DNA from: JAITVM01 sp031551135 | GTDB taxonomy: Bacteria > Bacillota > Clostridia > Lachnospirales > JAITVM01 | Assembly (NCBI GenBank): GCA_031551135.1 | Contig: JAVBOA010000027.1 | Span: forward strand, 1-64,000 | DNA: 64,000 bases | Direction: 5' to 3' | Part shown: positions 52,996-61,314 of the stretch, piece by piece | Layout: each line of letters begins with the position of its first letter | Numbering within the stretch: position 1 is the first letter of the stretch | Notes under the pieces: generated by a model | What the model was told of the DNA's origin: nothing | The model's input: only the letters and a program-made list of their open reading frames with translations | Database searches by the model: none | Program-made: the position numbers and the translations under genes

Positions 52996-53640
52996 ATGGA
53001 GAAGGATATAATAATTTTAGCAAAAAGTTATAAGCATAGCCCCAATTATTGTATCGCTGGAATCGACATTAACACTGGAGAGTGGATTAGACCTATTTCA
53101 AATAATAGTTTAACTGAGGGTGCTGTTCCTCCTCAAGATATAAAATATAGCGACGGTGGTGAAGCGAATGTTCTTGATGTCGTCAAGATAAAGTTTATCA
53201 AACGTGTACCGACTGCAGAGCAACCTGAAAACTATCTTTATGACCCTAAAAGTTACTGGCAAAAACTTCGAACTGGTTCGTTAGAAGAAATTATTCAAGC
53301 CAGAGGGTTTGATAATTGTACCACTGTTTTCTCTAATACTTATAATAGGATAAGTGAGAGTGAATTACCAGGAAAGTCTCTACTACTTTTGAAAATTCAG
53401 CGACCATCCATACTTGTAGATCGTTTTTATGAACGCAAGAAAATATCACTTAATTTTAATTATAACAATATGAAATATAAATGGTTTCAAGTCAGTGATA
53501 TTGTAGTTGAGAGTTGTTTTAATCAAAAGGATTATGGCAATTACCTTTTGGGAACCGAAAAGATTGCTGTGTTTAGTTTGACTGGAAAATACAAAGATAA
53601 CTATTATAAAATGCTGGCACAATTATTTAACACGATTTGA
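52996..53640 (+). CDS. DuOB (dual OB) domain protein, 214 aa
   Basis: The opening I-I-L-A-K-S-Y-K-H-S-P-N-Y-C-I-A-G-I-D, then T-G-E-W-I-R-P-I-S and L-D-V-V-K-I-K-F with Q-P-E-N-Y-L, is the pattern of dual OB-domain proteins. OB folds usually bind nucleic acid or nucleotides. AGGAGG precedes ATG 52996, eleven bases after the second DUF488 stop. Next to the OLD/helicase pair, the triad looks like a further defence or nucleic-acid-processing module. Confidence 0.75.
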   Translation: MEKDIIILAKSYKHSPNYCIAGIDINTGEWIRPISNNSLTEGAVPPQDIKYSDGGEANVLDVVKIKFIKRVPTAEQPENYLYDPKSYWQKLRTGSLEEIIQARGFDNCTTVFSNTYNRISESELPGKSLLLLKIQRPSILVDRFYERKKISLNFNYNNMKYKWFQVSDIVVESCFNQKDYGNYLLGTEKIAVFSLTGKYKDNYYKMLAQLFNTI

Positions 53641-53824
53641 AAAATATTGAGAAATAACAGATTTAAGTTTCATAATAACGTTGGATTCTATTATAATCCC
53701 AATGCTTTTAATAACAATTCAATAAGTAAAATAAAAAGGTTACACATAGCTATTATCATTGCATTTTTTGATTATTCAGCACGAAGCGAATTATTGTAAA
53801 AAATTAAATTTTGGTTGGTTCTTA

Positions 53825-53839
53825 CTTGACACATTCGTA
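53825..53839. other. 15-bp direct repeat, right copy (candidate attachment site)
   Basis: Same 15 bases and orientation as 46618-46632. It forms the last codons of the truncated binding-protein gene, so it is probably the point where foreign DNA joined that gene. Confidence 0.4.
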
Positions 53840-54004
53840 TGCATTCATAGTGTTTGTACAAGAGACAATTTCGTCAATACTTTCAGGTATAATTGCCCCG
53901 CCTTCCAAATTTTCATCTTGGCTTTTATCTAAATCATGATCTTCAGGATAAGTTGCTCTTACAAAAGCCGAATATAGCGGATAAAGAGCCGTTGCGCCAT
54001 CTAA

Positions 54005-54115
54005 TGCTAATTCCCATTTGATTTGTAGAAAAAAATTTTCACAGCGAAGCGTTCCGCGCAACGCTTCAAGCGCGGAATGAAATATTTTTTTCTATTCTTT
54101 TAAAGGGAAATAGTA
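54005..54115. repeat. Palindromic transposable element, copy 5 (subfamily A), inside a pseudogene
   Basis: A 111-bp element flanked by TAA on both sides (TTA in the gene's sense). Removing it with one target copy restores the coding sequence L-P-K-L-D-G-A-T exactly, which proves the insertion and the 3-bp duplication. Confidence 0.92.
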
Positions 54116-54693
54116 TAATTTCGGCAGATTACCAGTCAATTTCAATTTTGAGCTTTCATTTAAATACACCGTCACCGTATTTTCTCGAAAAGGTACATAT
54201 AACGATGTCGACTCCTTGCTCATTTATTTCATCAATACTGTTTTCATACGCTTTGTTAATTTCAAACCCGGCAACCGTTAAAATCATAACGTCGGCAGTA
54301 ACACCGTATGCTATATGTATTGTTCTTGGCTTAAACAAATTCCAAATTTTCATAATATTAAGCATAACGATTACAACAGCAATAACTAAAACCGAATTAA
54401 CATAAAAGACATCGGTAAATGTAAAGGCAGCAAATACCGATGCAACTAACCCACAACATATTAATATTCCTGCAACAACAATGCTTAATATAATTTTCCA
54501 AAGTGTGCTCATGCAATCACCGTCTTTTTAAAATTTTTTCAAATTTATCAATTCTTTATCTTACTTTCGACCAAGTTTTCCAAGTCTGAAAAATCAGGAA
54601 ACCATACAATTCATCAATATAGCACTTTTTCGTAGCAAGAAGTTTGATTATTTCGAGTCAAAGAATTTTTTCACGAATTTTCCATATACACTA

Positions 54694-54748
54694 TTGACAT
54701 CAATTACTTATTAGTATATAATATTATTAAAAGAAAATGACTAATAAG
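54694..54748 (+). promoter_or_regulatory. Promoter and inverted repeat upstream of the Fur-family gene
   Basis: TTGACA (54694-54699) and TATAAT (54717-54722) are 17 bp apart, a consensus promoter. CTTATTAGT (54707-54715) and ACTAATAAG (54740-54748) form a perfect inverted repeat around the -10 box and transcription start, a likely operator for autoregulation. Confidence 0.75.
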
Positions 54749-54761
54749 GATGTATTACATT

Positions 54762-55142
54762 ATGAATAAACGCAACACCATTCAGCGAGCTTTAGTTCTG
54801 GAAACAGTAAAAGAGTTACAGTGTCATGTCACCGCTGATGAGGTCTACGATGCAATAGTGAAGAAATACCCCGATATCAGCAGAGGGACAGTATATCGGA
54901 ATTTGAACCTCCTTTCCGATATCGGCGAAATCCATAAAGTAGGAATACTGGGCGGAGCTGACCGCTACGATCATCTTTGCTACAAGCACTATCATGCAAG
55001 ATGTGCAAAGTGCGGCCGAATATTTGATGTTGAAATGGATTTTATCGCGGATTTGGAAATGGGCATTAAAGATACTCATGGATTTAAATTTACAGACCAT
55101 GATATTATTTTTAAGGGTATCTGTCTTGAATGTAATACATGA
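54762..55142 (+). CDS. Fur/PerR-family metal-dependent repressor, 126 aa
   Basis: The N-terminal winged helix (I-S-R-G-T-V-Y-R-N-L near residue 48) is followed by the metal region D-H-L-C-Y-K-H-Y-H and two zinc CxxC pairs, C-A-K-C and C-L-E-C. The layout is that of PerR-type regulators. Nothing in the sequence separates peroxide from iron or zinc sensing. I use ATG 54762; the ATG at 54750 overlaps the AAGGATG ribosome-binding site. A strong promoter with an overlapping dyad suggests autoregulation. Confidence 0.87.
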   Translation: MNKRNTIQRALVLETVKELQCHVTADEVYDAIVKKYPDISRGTVYRNLNLLSDIGEIHKVGILGGADRYDHLCYKHYHARCAKCGRIFDVEMDFIADLEMGIKDTHGFKFTDHDIIFKGICLECNT

Positions 55143-55315
55143 TTTAAGAGAATAAATTTTCCATGAAATAATTAACTCAATGCCGATTATATCATGGATG
55201 CAGGTAAACTTGCCTGCTCATAAAATACTATTTCTATTATAAAGGATAGAAATACTATAAGTGCGCATGCGGGAGCACAAACAATCCCCGTAAATATATT
55301 ATAAGGAGAAAAGCC

Positions 55316-55879
55316 ATGAGAAGTTTTACCACATTAGATTTACAATATGCCCATAGGTTCTATGGGTTCAAAGGAGAAGCCCAGTATTTGCATGGGCATA
55401 CGGGAATACTGACGCTTGAGGTTGAAGATAGTATCAATATGGGTGTCAATATGGTTTTCCCATGTAATGAAATTAAGAAAACCGCATGGGATGTTTTGCA
55501 AAACTTTGACCACGCACTGATTTTAAGGGAAGATGACCCGTTGCTTCCTGCGATTCTTGGCGTTTATGAAGTACAAGGCATTAAGGACGGAGCACCGACC
55601 AATAAGCAAAAAGGCCCTGCTTTCAAAACGGAATTTGCGACAGCGTATCCGGAATGTCGTTTGGTTGTTACGAAAGAAACTATGACTGTTGAAGGTATGA
55701 TTAAAATAGTCTACGATTTACTGAAAGATAAACTAAATATCGTTAAAATCACTTTTACAAGCGGCGTAAATGGTGCTACAGAAGAATATGAACCTCTGAA
55801 AGAAAGAGACCGTTGTCCGTTATGCGGTATTATGTTAAACGAAAATGGTGTATGTCCAAAATGCGGATATAAAAAATAA
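55316..55879 (+). CDS. QueD/6-PTPS-like protein with C-terminal zinc ribbon, 187 aa
   Basis: The T-fold zinc ligands are present: Y-A-H-R-F and L-H-G-H-T. QueD enzymes make 6-carboxytetrahydropterin for queuosine. The catalytic Cys four residues before HGH (C-x-x-x-HGH in QueD) is absent here: the segment is G-E-A-Q-Y-L-H-G-H, with a Glu five residues before, so the reaction may differ. A C-terminal ribbon, C-P-L-C-G and C-P-K-C-G, is added. AAGGAG precedes ATG 55316. It follows the Fur-family gene, with a 34-bp mini-dyad between them. Confidence 0.78.
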   Translation: MRSFTTLDLQYAHRFYGFKGEAQYLHGHTGILTLEVEDSINMGVNMVFPCNEIKKTAWDVLQNFDHALILREDDPLLPAILGVYEVQGIKDGAPTNKQKGPAFKTEFATAYPECRLVVTKETMTVEGMIKIVYDLLKDKLNIVKITFTSGVNGATEEYEPLKERDRCPLCGIMLNENGVCPKCGYKK

Positions 55880-55894
55880 TTTGATTTGATTTTC

Positions 55895-55929
55895 AAACCT
55901 CCCTGCTCTCATTGCAAGCAGGGAGGTTT
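55895..55929. terminator. Bidirectional terminator
   Basis: AAACCTCCCTGCT (55895-55907) and AGCAGGGAGGTTT (55917-55929) form a perfect 13-base stem with a nine-base loop between the convergent PTPS-like and GH42 genes. Confidence 0.9.
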
Positions 55930-55950
55930 ATACTGTAAAAAGTCAAACCG

Positions 55951-57990
55951 CTATATCTCCAATATCATACATTCGAATCCGCCAATTTCATTAATTTCCG
56001 TAATTTCTTTTTGTGAAATTAAATCAAAGGCCTCAATTTTCAGCTTGAATTCAACCGAGTTCGGTTTAAAATTCATTAAAAAAGCATAAGTAATATCGCC
56101 GTCAGTTCTTGTATGAAGGCTCAATCCTTCCGGCAAATCTATATTGAAAATATTCGAAACCGAAGCTTCTTTCGCGATACAAGAATAAAAATCCGCCAAA
56201 AAATCACGCTCACTGTTAAAACATATATAGTAAGCCTTGCCTTTTCCAAAGTTATTTACCGTAAGTGCAGGCATTCCTTTATAAAAATCCTCGCTGTATT
56301 CGGCCAATTTTTGAGCTGTTTCCAAATGTATAAGCTCGCAGAATAACGATGCATCATATGATTTTCCTATATTTATTAAATTCCGGTCTATTTCTATTTT
56401 GTTCTTGCGTCCGTCTTTCAAGGTGTCGATTTCTTCTGCCCAAATTCCCAAAACATTTTTAAGCGGACCCGGGAAGCCTCCAAGATAACAAAGGTCATTT
56501 TCGTTTACAATACCCGACCAATAAGTCGAAACAAATATGCCGCCGTTTTTCACAAATTCCTCTATGCGTTCGGCTACGTTCGGCTTTACCATATATAACA
56601 TCGGAGCACATAAAATTTTATATTGCGAAAAATCATGTTCCTCACGAATAATATCAGCATTTATGCCTTTTTTCCAAAATGCGTTATAATGAGAAATGCA
56701 AGTATCTTTGTAAGTTTTTTTGTCATTTCGTAATCCCTTAAGCTCATTCTGCGCCCAAAGATTTTCCCAATCATATATTATTCCGACTTTGGCATTGCTG
56801 CCAGTTCCGACGACAGAATCTAAATTTACAAGGATTTCGCCAAGTGCTTTAACTTCTTTGAAAACTCGTGTATTTTCATGTCCTACATGGTCAACAACCG
56901 CACCATGAAACTTTTCAAAACCTCCGCGGCTTTTTCGCCATTGAAAATATTGCACCGTATCAGAACCGTGAGCAATCGCTTGAATCGACGACAAAATATG
57001 CTGGTTCGGGCGTTTCAACGTACCCGCCTCCTGCCAATTTGTCAAGCTTGGCGTACTTTCCATCAGCATGAACGGCTTATCTTTCAATGACCTTGTATGG
57101 TCAAACACAAATCCCGTAAGCATAGCCGTTTCTATATCCTCTTCATTTCCCTGCCACGCAGGATAAGAATCATAAGACGCAACATCCACGTATTGCCCAA
57201 ATTTCGGATAATCCAAGCCTTCAAAGAGACCCATAAAATTTGTTGTCAAAGGAATGTTAGGGGAATATTCACGCAGAGGTTTGCTCTCTTCCAAATAAAA
57301 ATCGATTGTCAAATCCGTAACAAAACGCTTCCAATCAATTGCCAAAGCGTGCATAGAATTGTCTCCAAGACTCGACGGAGGTTCAATTTGAGACCAATCC
57401 GAATAACTATGACTCCAAAATGCTGACCAATATTGATGATTCAATTCTTCCAAAGTCTTGTATTTATTTTTAAGCCAAACCCTAAAATTTTCTTTACAAA
57501 GCGGACAATAACATTCGCCGTTATATTCATTCGATACATGCCACATGATTACAGCCTTTGAATCCTTGTATCGTTTGGCCAATTCGGTGTTTATTTTATT
57601 GACCTTTAGCCGGTATGCCGGTGACGATTGGCAATGATTATGCCTGTCTCCGAATATATTTTTCAAGCCTTTTTCGTTTACACGCAAAACATCGGGATAT
57701 TTTTGAGCAAGCCACGCGGGTCGCGCGCCGCTGGGTGTTGCCAAAATCACATTAATTCCGTTTTTTTCGAGCTTGCCGATTATTTCATCCATCCAAGAAA
57801 AATCAAATTTGCCCTCTTGCGGCTCCAGTGCAGACCAAGAAAAAATACCAAGCGAAACCACATTGCAATTTGCAAGCTTCATCATTCGGATATCTTCATC
57901 CCATATTGATTTGTCATATATCCATTGCTCCGGATTATAGTCCGCACCATGCAAAATATGCGGAATTTTTGTCGGCAGAATTTTTTTCAT
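55951..57990 (-). CDS. GH42 beta-galactosidase, 679 aa
   Basis: Full-length glycoside hydrolase family 42. The opening G-A-D-Y-N-P-E-Q-W is diagnostic. The acid/base is Glu155 in H-V-S-N-E-Y and the nucleophile Glu311 in M-E-S-T. A zinc-binding cysteine cluster (C-Y-C-P-L-C near 160-165) is present, followed by the trimerisation and beta domains. There is no signal peptide, so it acts on imported oligosaccharides in the cytoplasm. AAAGGAG precedes ATG 57990. It is last in the sugar operon. Confidence 0.92.
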   Translation of the reverse strand: MKKILPTKIPHILHGADYNPEQWIYDKSIWDEDIRMMKLANCNVVSLGIFSWSALEPQEGKFDFSWMDEIIGKLEKNGINVILATPSGARPAWLAQKYPDVLRVNEKGLKNIFGDRHNHCQSSPAYRLKVNKINTELAKRYKDSKAVIMWHVSNEYNGECYCPLCKENFRVWLKNKYKTLEELNHQYWSAFWSHSYSDWSQIEPPSSLGDNSMHALAIDWKRFVTDLTIDFYLEESKPLREYSPNIPLTTNFMGLFEGLDYPKFGQYVDVASYDSYPAWQGNEEDIETAMLTGFVFDHTRSLKDKPFMLMESTPSLTNWQEAGTLKRPNQHILSSIQAIAHGSDTVQYFQWRKSRGGFEKFHGAVVDHVGHENTRVFKEVKALGEILVNLDSVVGTGSNAKVGIIYDWENLWAQNELKGLRNDKKTYKDTCISHYNAFWKKGINADIIREEHDFSQYKILCAPMLYMVKPNVAERIEEFVKNGGIFVSTYWSGIVNENDLCYLGGFPGPLKNVLGIWAEEIDTLKDGRKNKIEIDRNLINIGKSYDASLFCELIHLETAQKLAEYSEDFYKGMPALTVNNFGKGKAYYICFNSERDFLADFYSCIAKEASVSNIFNIDLPEGLSLHTRTDGDITYAFLMNFKPNSVEFKLKIEAFDLISQKEITEINEIGGFECMILEI

Positions 57991-58009
57991 ATATTTATCT
58001 CCTTTGCTC

Positions 58010-58030
58010 TTATACTATTTTCAATATAAA
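58010..58030 (-). repeat. End of a palindromic element forming the 3' end of the glycosidase gene
   Basis: These 21 bases equal the right end of element copy 3 plus its TAA flank (near 30744-30764). On the minus strand they encode the last residues F-I-L-K-I-V and the TAA stop of the gene at 58010-59884. Confidence 0.5.
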
Positions 58031-59884
58031 CGCCTGATACGGCTCTATATCTTTAATCGAATTTATTTCCAATAACCCACTTGAGTATATTTTTTTGATT
58101 ATATAGTTTTGCGCAATCGATAATTCTATCCCTTGTTTTTCTCCCGAATAATTGATTATCACAACAAAAATTCGCCCGTCTGCAAAATGTTCGGTTACTC
58201 CAACAAACGGATTATTTATATTCAAAATTTTTTCTTTTAAAATATCCGCGCCGAATTTTTTATATATTCTATAATAATTATCCGCAAAAGCATTTTCTTT
58301 ATTTATCAAATATGATTCCAGCGGAAAATTCGCATAAAAAACTTCGCCGTTGCCATAATTATTTTTTGTTAAGGCCGGAATACCTGAGTCATCATAATAT
58401 AAAACCTCTGCATTTTCGGGAATTATATGATATCTTCTCTTGCGCTTTATTTCCAATGATTTTTTATCCAAAATAATTTTTTCGCTTTTATCCATATCTT
58501 CGCTGTCTTGAACAATAACGCCTGTTAATTTCGAAAACTCCGTTAAAAATGCGTTATCAATCGAAATATACAGCTTTGCGCCGTCATGAATTTTCGCCTT
58601 AAGTTCGTCATATCGTTCCTTTGGCATAACAAGCGTACCTTCAATTGATGGCATTAGATAAAGTTCGGAATCGGGAATCGGAGCATCGCAATAAGAAAAG
58701 CTTATATTAAGCCCTGCCTGTTTAGCCAAGATATACGCGGCATAAGCTACGCCCCAGTGGTCTTGCTCTTTCGTCAATATACAAACCGCATCGATTTTCA
58801 GCGGCGGAAGCTCAAAATCCAGACTGTTTTTAAAATCTGCAAATATTCTCATCTCTTCAAGCATTGGCTTTGGAGTTAGGTTCGCATCAAGCATTCCGAG
58901 CTCACGTTCACACATACTCCAAGAATACGGGGGGAATTTCAACGCAGATTGGTCATTTGCGCACCACCACATCAAACCCGTTGCGCCATTTGCCCAATTG
59001 GAATATAAATTCACACGCATAAAACCGGCTGCTGTTTCGTCGTCACAAATCATTGGTCCCATTGTGCCGATTTCTTCCACAAGACAGTTTTTGCCGCCGA
59101 TATCCGAATAATATTTAGTTTCCGCAGTTGCGTGCAAAAGAGTTCGAATTGAAGAAATTTTATCCTTTGAGCAATGTTTTACCCAAAACGGATAAGGATG
59201 CGTTGTCAGAATATCCGTTGTTTCGGCTTGGTCAGCTATGCTCCATGCGTTTTTTTCGCCGGGCTCCCAAATCGATAAAGTATGCATTCCTGAAATTATC
59301 GGACGAGTTTGGTCTATAGCTTTTACGGCATTCGAAATCATAGCCGACCAGACATACGCCGCCTCACGGCTTTCCGTTTCGCTCATTACATTGCATTCGT
59401 TGCCTAAATCCCATGCGAATATGGATTTTTTGTCCTTCATATTTTCCACAAATCCGCGTACAAACTTCAATTGAAGCATTTGAGCGCTTGAATCTGTAAA
59501 AATATTTTTGCCATAAAGAGCAGGCGGTATAAAAAGCCGCCCGCTCATCCATCCCGTTATCAGCCCGACAATTAATTTCAGTCCGTTCGCTTCGGCAATA
59601 TCACAAAATTCGGCAAAGCGGTTTAATATGTTTTCATCTAAAAAATATGCATTGTTCGGAATAATTTCGCCCTCCAACCGATATTCATAAAAACTTCCTT
59701 TGCTCGAATAAAACGGAACTACCGGCTGAAAATCGCGCCAATTCGGAAAAATACGCAGATATTCAATATTATTCGCTTTTAGAATTTTCAAATCATTTTC
59801 AATAATTTGTTTTTGCCAATTTCGCCACATGTCCGTGCCGGCGTGAGATGCCCAATAATTGCAGCCAAGTATAAAATCAGCCAC
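58010..59884 (-). CDS. GH5-like (beta-mannanase/cellulase-type) glycosidase, 624 aa
   Basis: A TIM-barrel glycosidase. The acid/base Glu is in D-L-G-N-E-C and the nucleophile in L-V-E-E-I-G, with W-W near strand 7. A C-terminal beta domain follows a glutamine-amidotransferase-like middle region, as in GH42/GH5 relatives. No signal peptide is seen, so it is cytoplasmic. The start is GTG 59884 with GAGGTG upstream, overlapping the FAD oxidoreductase stop by eight bases. Its final codons coincide with a transposon end. Confidence 0.8.
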   Translation of the reverse strand: MADFILGCNYWASHAGTDMWRNWQKQIIENDLKILKANNIEYLRIFPNWRDFQPVVPFYSSKGSFYEYRLEGEIIPNNAYFLDENILNRFAEFCDIAEANGLKLIVGLITGWMSGRLFIPPALYGKNIFTDSSAQMLQLKFVRGFVENMKDKKSIFAWDLGNECNVMSETESREAAYVWSAMISNAVKAIDQTRPIISGMHTLSIWEPGEKNAWSIADQAETTDILTTHPYPFWVKHCSKDKISSIRTLLHATAETKYYSDIGGKNCLVEEIGTMGPMICDDETAAGFMRVNLYSNWANGATGLMWWCANDQSALKFPPYSWSMCERELGMLDANLTPKPMLEEMRIFADFKNSLDFELPPLKIDAVCILTKEQDHWGVAYAAYILAKQAGLNISFSYCDAPIPDSELYLMPSIEGTLVMPKERYDELKAKIHDGAKLYISIDNAFLTEFSKLTGVIVQDSEDMDKSEKIILDKKSLEIKRKRRYHIIPENAEVLYYDDSGIPALTKNNYGNGEVFYANFPLESYLINKENAFADNYYRIYKKFGADILKEKILNINNPFVGVTEHFADGRIFVVIINYSGEKQGIELSIAQNYIIKKIYSSGLLEINSIKDIEPYQAFILKIV

Positions 59885-61163
59885 GCTTTACACCTCGTTG
59901 GGTAAGTATCTCCTGAAGCTTAGTCACCGGCAGATTTCTTGGATACAAATTTTCTTTTGCGGATATCGCCGCCGCTATGCCTGCCGCCATTCCGACATTT
60001 GCGCAAATCGGCATAACTCTGTAGCTTGCATGCGCCAAATGCGAACCGGAAATATTTCTTCCTGCCAAAATTAAATTTTCTATATCAAGTGGAATCAAAG
60101 AACCATATGGAATTTCATAAGATTTTTTTTGATTAAACTCAGCCTGCACGCCTGTTGCATCAAGACCCGGGCCGCTCATATTATGCACGTCGAATCCGAA
60201 ATGCGCGCTTGTAACAACCCAATCGTCAAAAGAAGCTGCGTTTTTAACGTCATCCGCTGTCAAAACATACTCGCCTTTAAAATGACGGGTCTCTCTTACG
60301 CCAATCAGCGATGCACTGCTGATTACATAACAATTTTCGTAACCCGGAACATATTCTCTTAAAAATTTTACAATCGGCTCAATTTGGTTTCTGCATTGCA
60401 GCGTTGCCGCAGTCAAATCTTCTGTTTTTACGCCGTCTACATCAATCGAATTAGTCATATTGCAATTTACGATTCCCGGCAATGTAGATTTATATAATAG
60501 CACGTGACCCGCAGGAAATTTTATATTTGCTTTACCTAAATCTTGAATTAATCCCTTTGGAATTTCCAAATTATCTTCAAAACAACATGGAAATACCGCG
60601 CGGTCATAGTCTACGCCACCGACGCGAAACATTATTGTCACAGGCTGCATTTTTCCGTCTTCTTCACGGCCTTTGAAAAAAGGAGCTCCCGATTTTGCGG
60701 CAATGTCTCCGTCTCCCGAAGCGTCAATCGTGATTTTTGCAAATATCGCCTGTCTGCCGGATTTATTTTCGATTATTGCACCTTTTAAAATATTGTCTTC
60801 AACAATAGCTTCACAAGCAAAAGTGTACAATAAAAGTTTTACATTCGCTTCTGCAAGCATATTCAGCATTTCTGTTTTCGAGCGTTCTGTATCAATAATT
60901 CTCTTGTCGTCTATATCCTTATCAGATGTACGCTCTAGAATTTCATTATAAAATCCGCCTTTGGTTTCGCCTGTCCAGTGGCTCATCAAACCAACGGTAG
61001 CGATTCCGCCTACATCTCCCGATTGCTCAACCAATAAAACGCTTGCGCCCTCACGTGCCGCAGAAATCGCCGCAGAAATTCCGGCCGGTCCTGCACCGAT
61101 TACCAAAACATCTACCTCGTATGTAACAGGAATATTTTTTTCAGGTTCTAAAAATCTTTTCAT
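59877..61163 (-). CDS. FAD-dependent oxidoreductase, 428 aa
   Basis: A dinucleotide-binding motif V-I-G-A-G-P-A-G-I-S-A-A lies near residue 22-33. A second FAD motif, I-D-A-S-G-D-G-D, and a C-terminal L-I-L-A-G-R-N-I-S-G-S-H-L-A follow. This is the FAD_oxidored (PF12831-type) family, often found in carbohydrate loci with glycosidases, where the substrate is usually unknown. AGGAGG precedes ATG 61163. A longer frame opening at 61250 would lie inside the transposable element, so it is rejected. Confidence 0.87.
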   Translation of the reverse strand: MKRFLEPEKNIPVTYEVDVLVIGAGPAGISAAISAAREGASVLLVEQSGDVGGIATVGLMSHWTGETKGGFYNEILERTSDKDIDDKRIIDTERSKTEMLNMLAEANVKLLLYTFACEAIVEDNILKGAIIENKSGRQAIFAKITIDASGDGDIAAKSGAPFFKGREEDGKMQPVTIMFRVGGVDYDRAVFPCCFEDNLEIPKGLIQDLGKANIKFPAGHVLLYKSTLPGIVNCNMTNSIDVDGVKTEDLTAATLQCRNQIEPIVKFLREYVPGYENCYVISSASLIGVRETRHFKGEYVLTADDVKNAASFDDWVVTSAHFGFDVHNMSGPGLDATGVQAEFNQKKSYEIPYGSLIPLDIENLILAGRNISGSHLAHASYRVMPICANVGMAAGIAAAISAKENLYPRNLPVTKLQEILTQRGVKRG

Positions 61164-61195
61164 GAGTTTCCTCCTAAATTGTTTAACATATTTGA

Positions 61196-61307
61196 TACTA
61201 TTTTCAATATAAAGGGTAGAAAAAAATATTTCATTTCGCGCTAGAAACATTGCGCGAAACGCTCCGCTGTGAAAAATTTTTTTCTACTTATCAAAATGAA
61301 AATAGTA
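61196..61307. repeat. Palindromic transposable element, copy 6 (subfamily B, reversed)
   Basis: A 112-bp element in the opposite orientation to the other six, flanked by TGA on both sides. It separates the permease genes from the FAD oxidoreductase gene. Confidence 0.88.
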
Positions 61308-61314
61308 TGAGTAG

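Larger units (their letters stand above)
53822..54512 (-). pseudogene. Phosphate-binding-protein-like membrane protein, broken gene
   Basis: From 54512 the reading frame encodes two or three membrane helices and then an extracytoplasmic segment, ending in a stop at 54156. In the shifted frame the sequence continues with L-K-L-T-G-N-L-P-K. It is then cut by the transposable element (54005-54115) and resumes L-D-G-A-T-A-L-Y-P-L-Y-S-A-F, a PstS-like motif. The last recognisable part, N-A-Y-E-C-V-K, stops at the 15-bp direct repeat, where the protein would normally go on. So it has a frameshift, a transposon insertion and a 3' truncation. Confidence 0.78.

Noticed and set aside
53822..54061. Short open frame as an intact 79-aa gene
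   Set aside because: Its first codons lie inside the transposable element; only the rest is a fragment of the binding-protein gene, so it is listed as part of the pseudogene.
55226..55257. Mini-dyad resembling the two ends of the palindromic element
   Set aside because: It has one mismatch, no middle and no target duplication. It may be a relic but cannot be told from chance.
61164..61250. N-terminal extension of the FAD oxidoreductase
   Set aside because: It lies in the transposable element; AGGAGG clearly sets the start at 61163.
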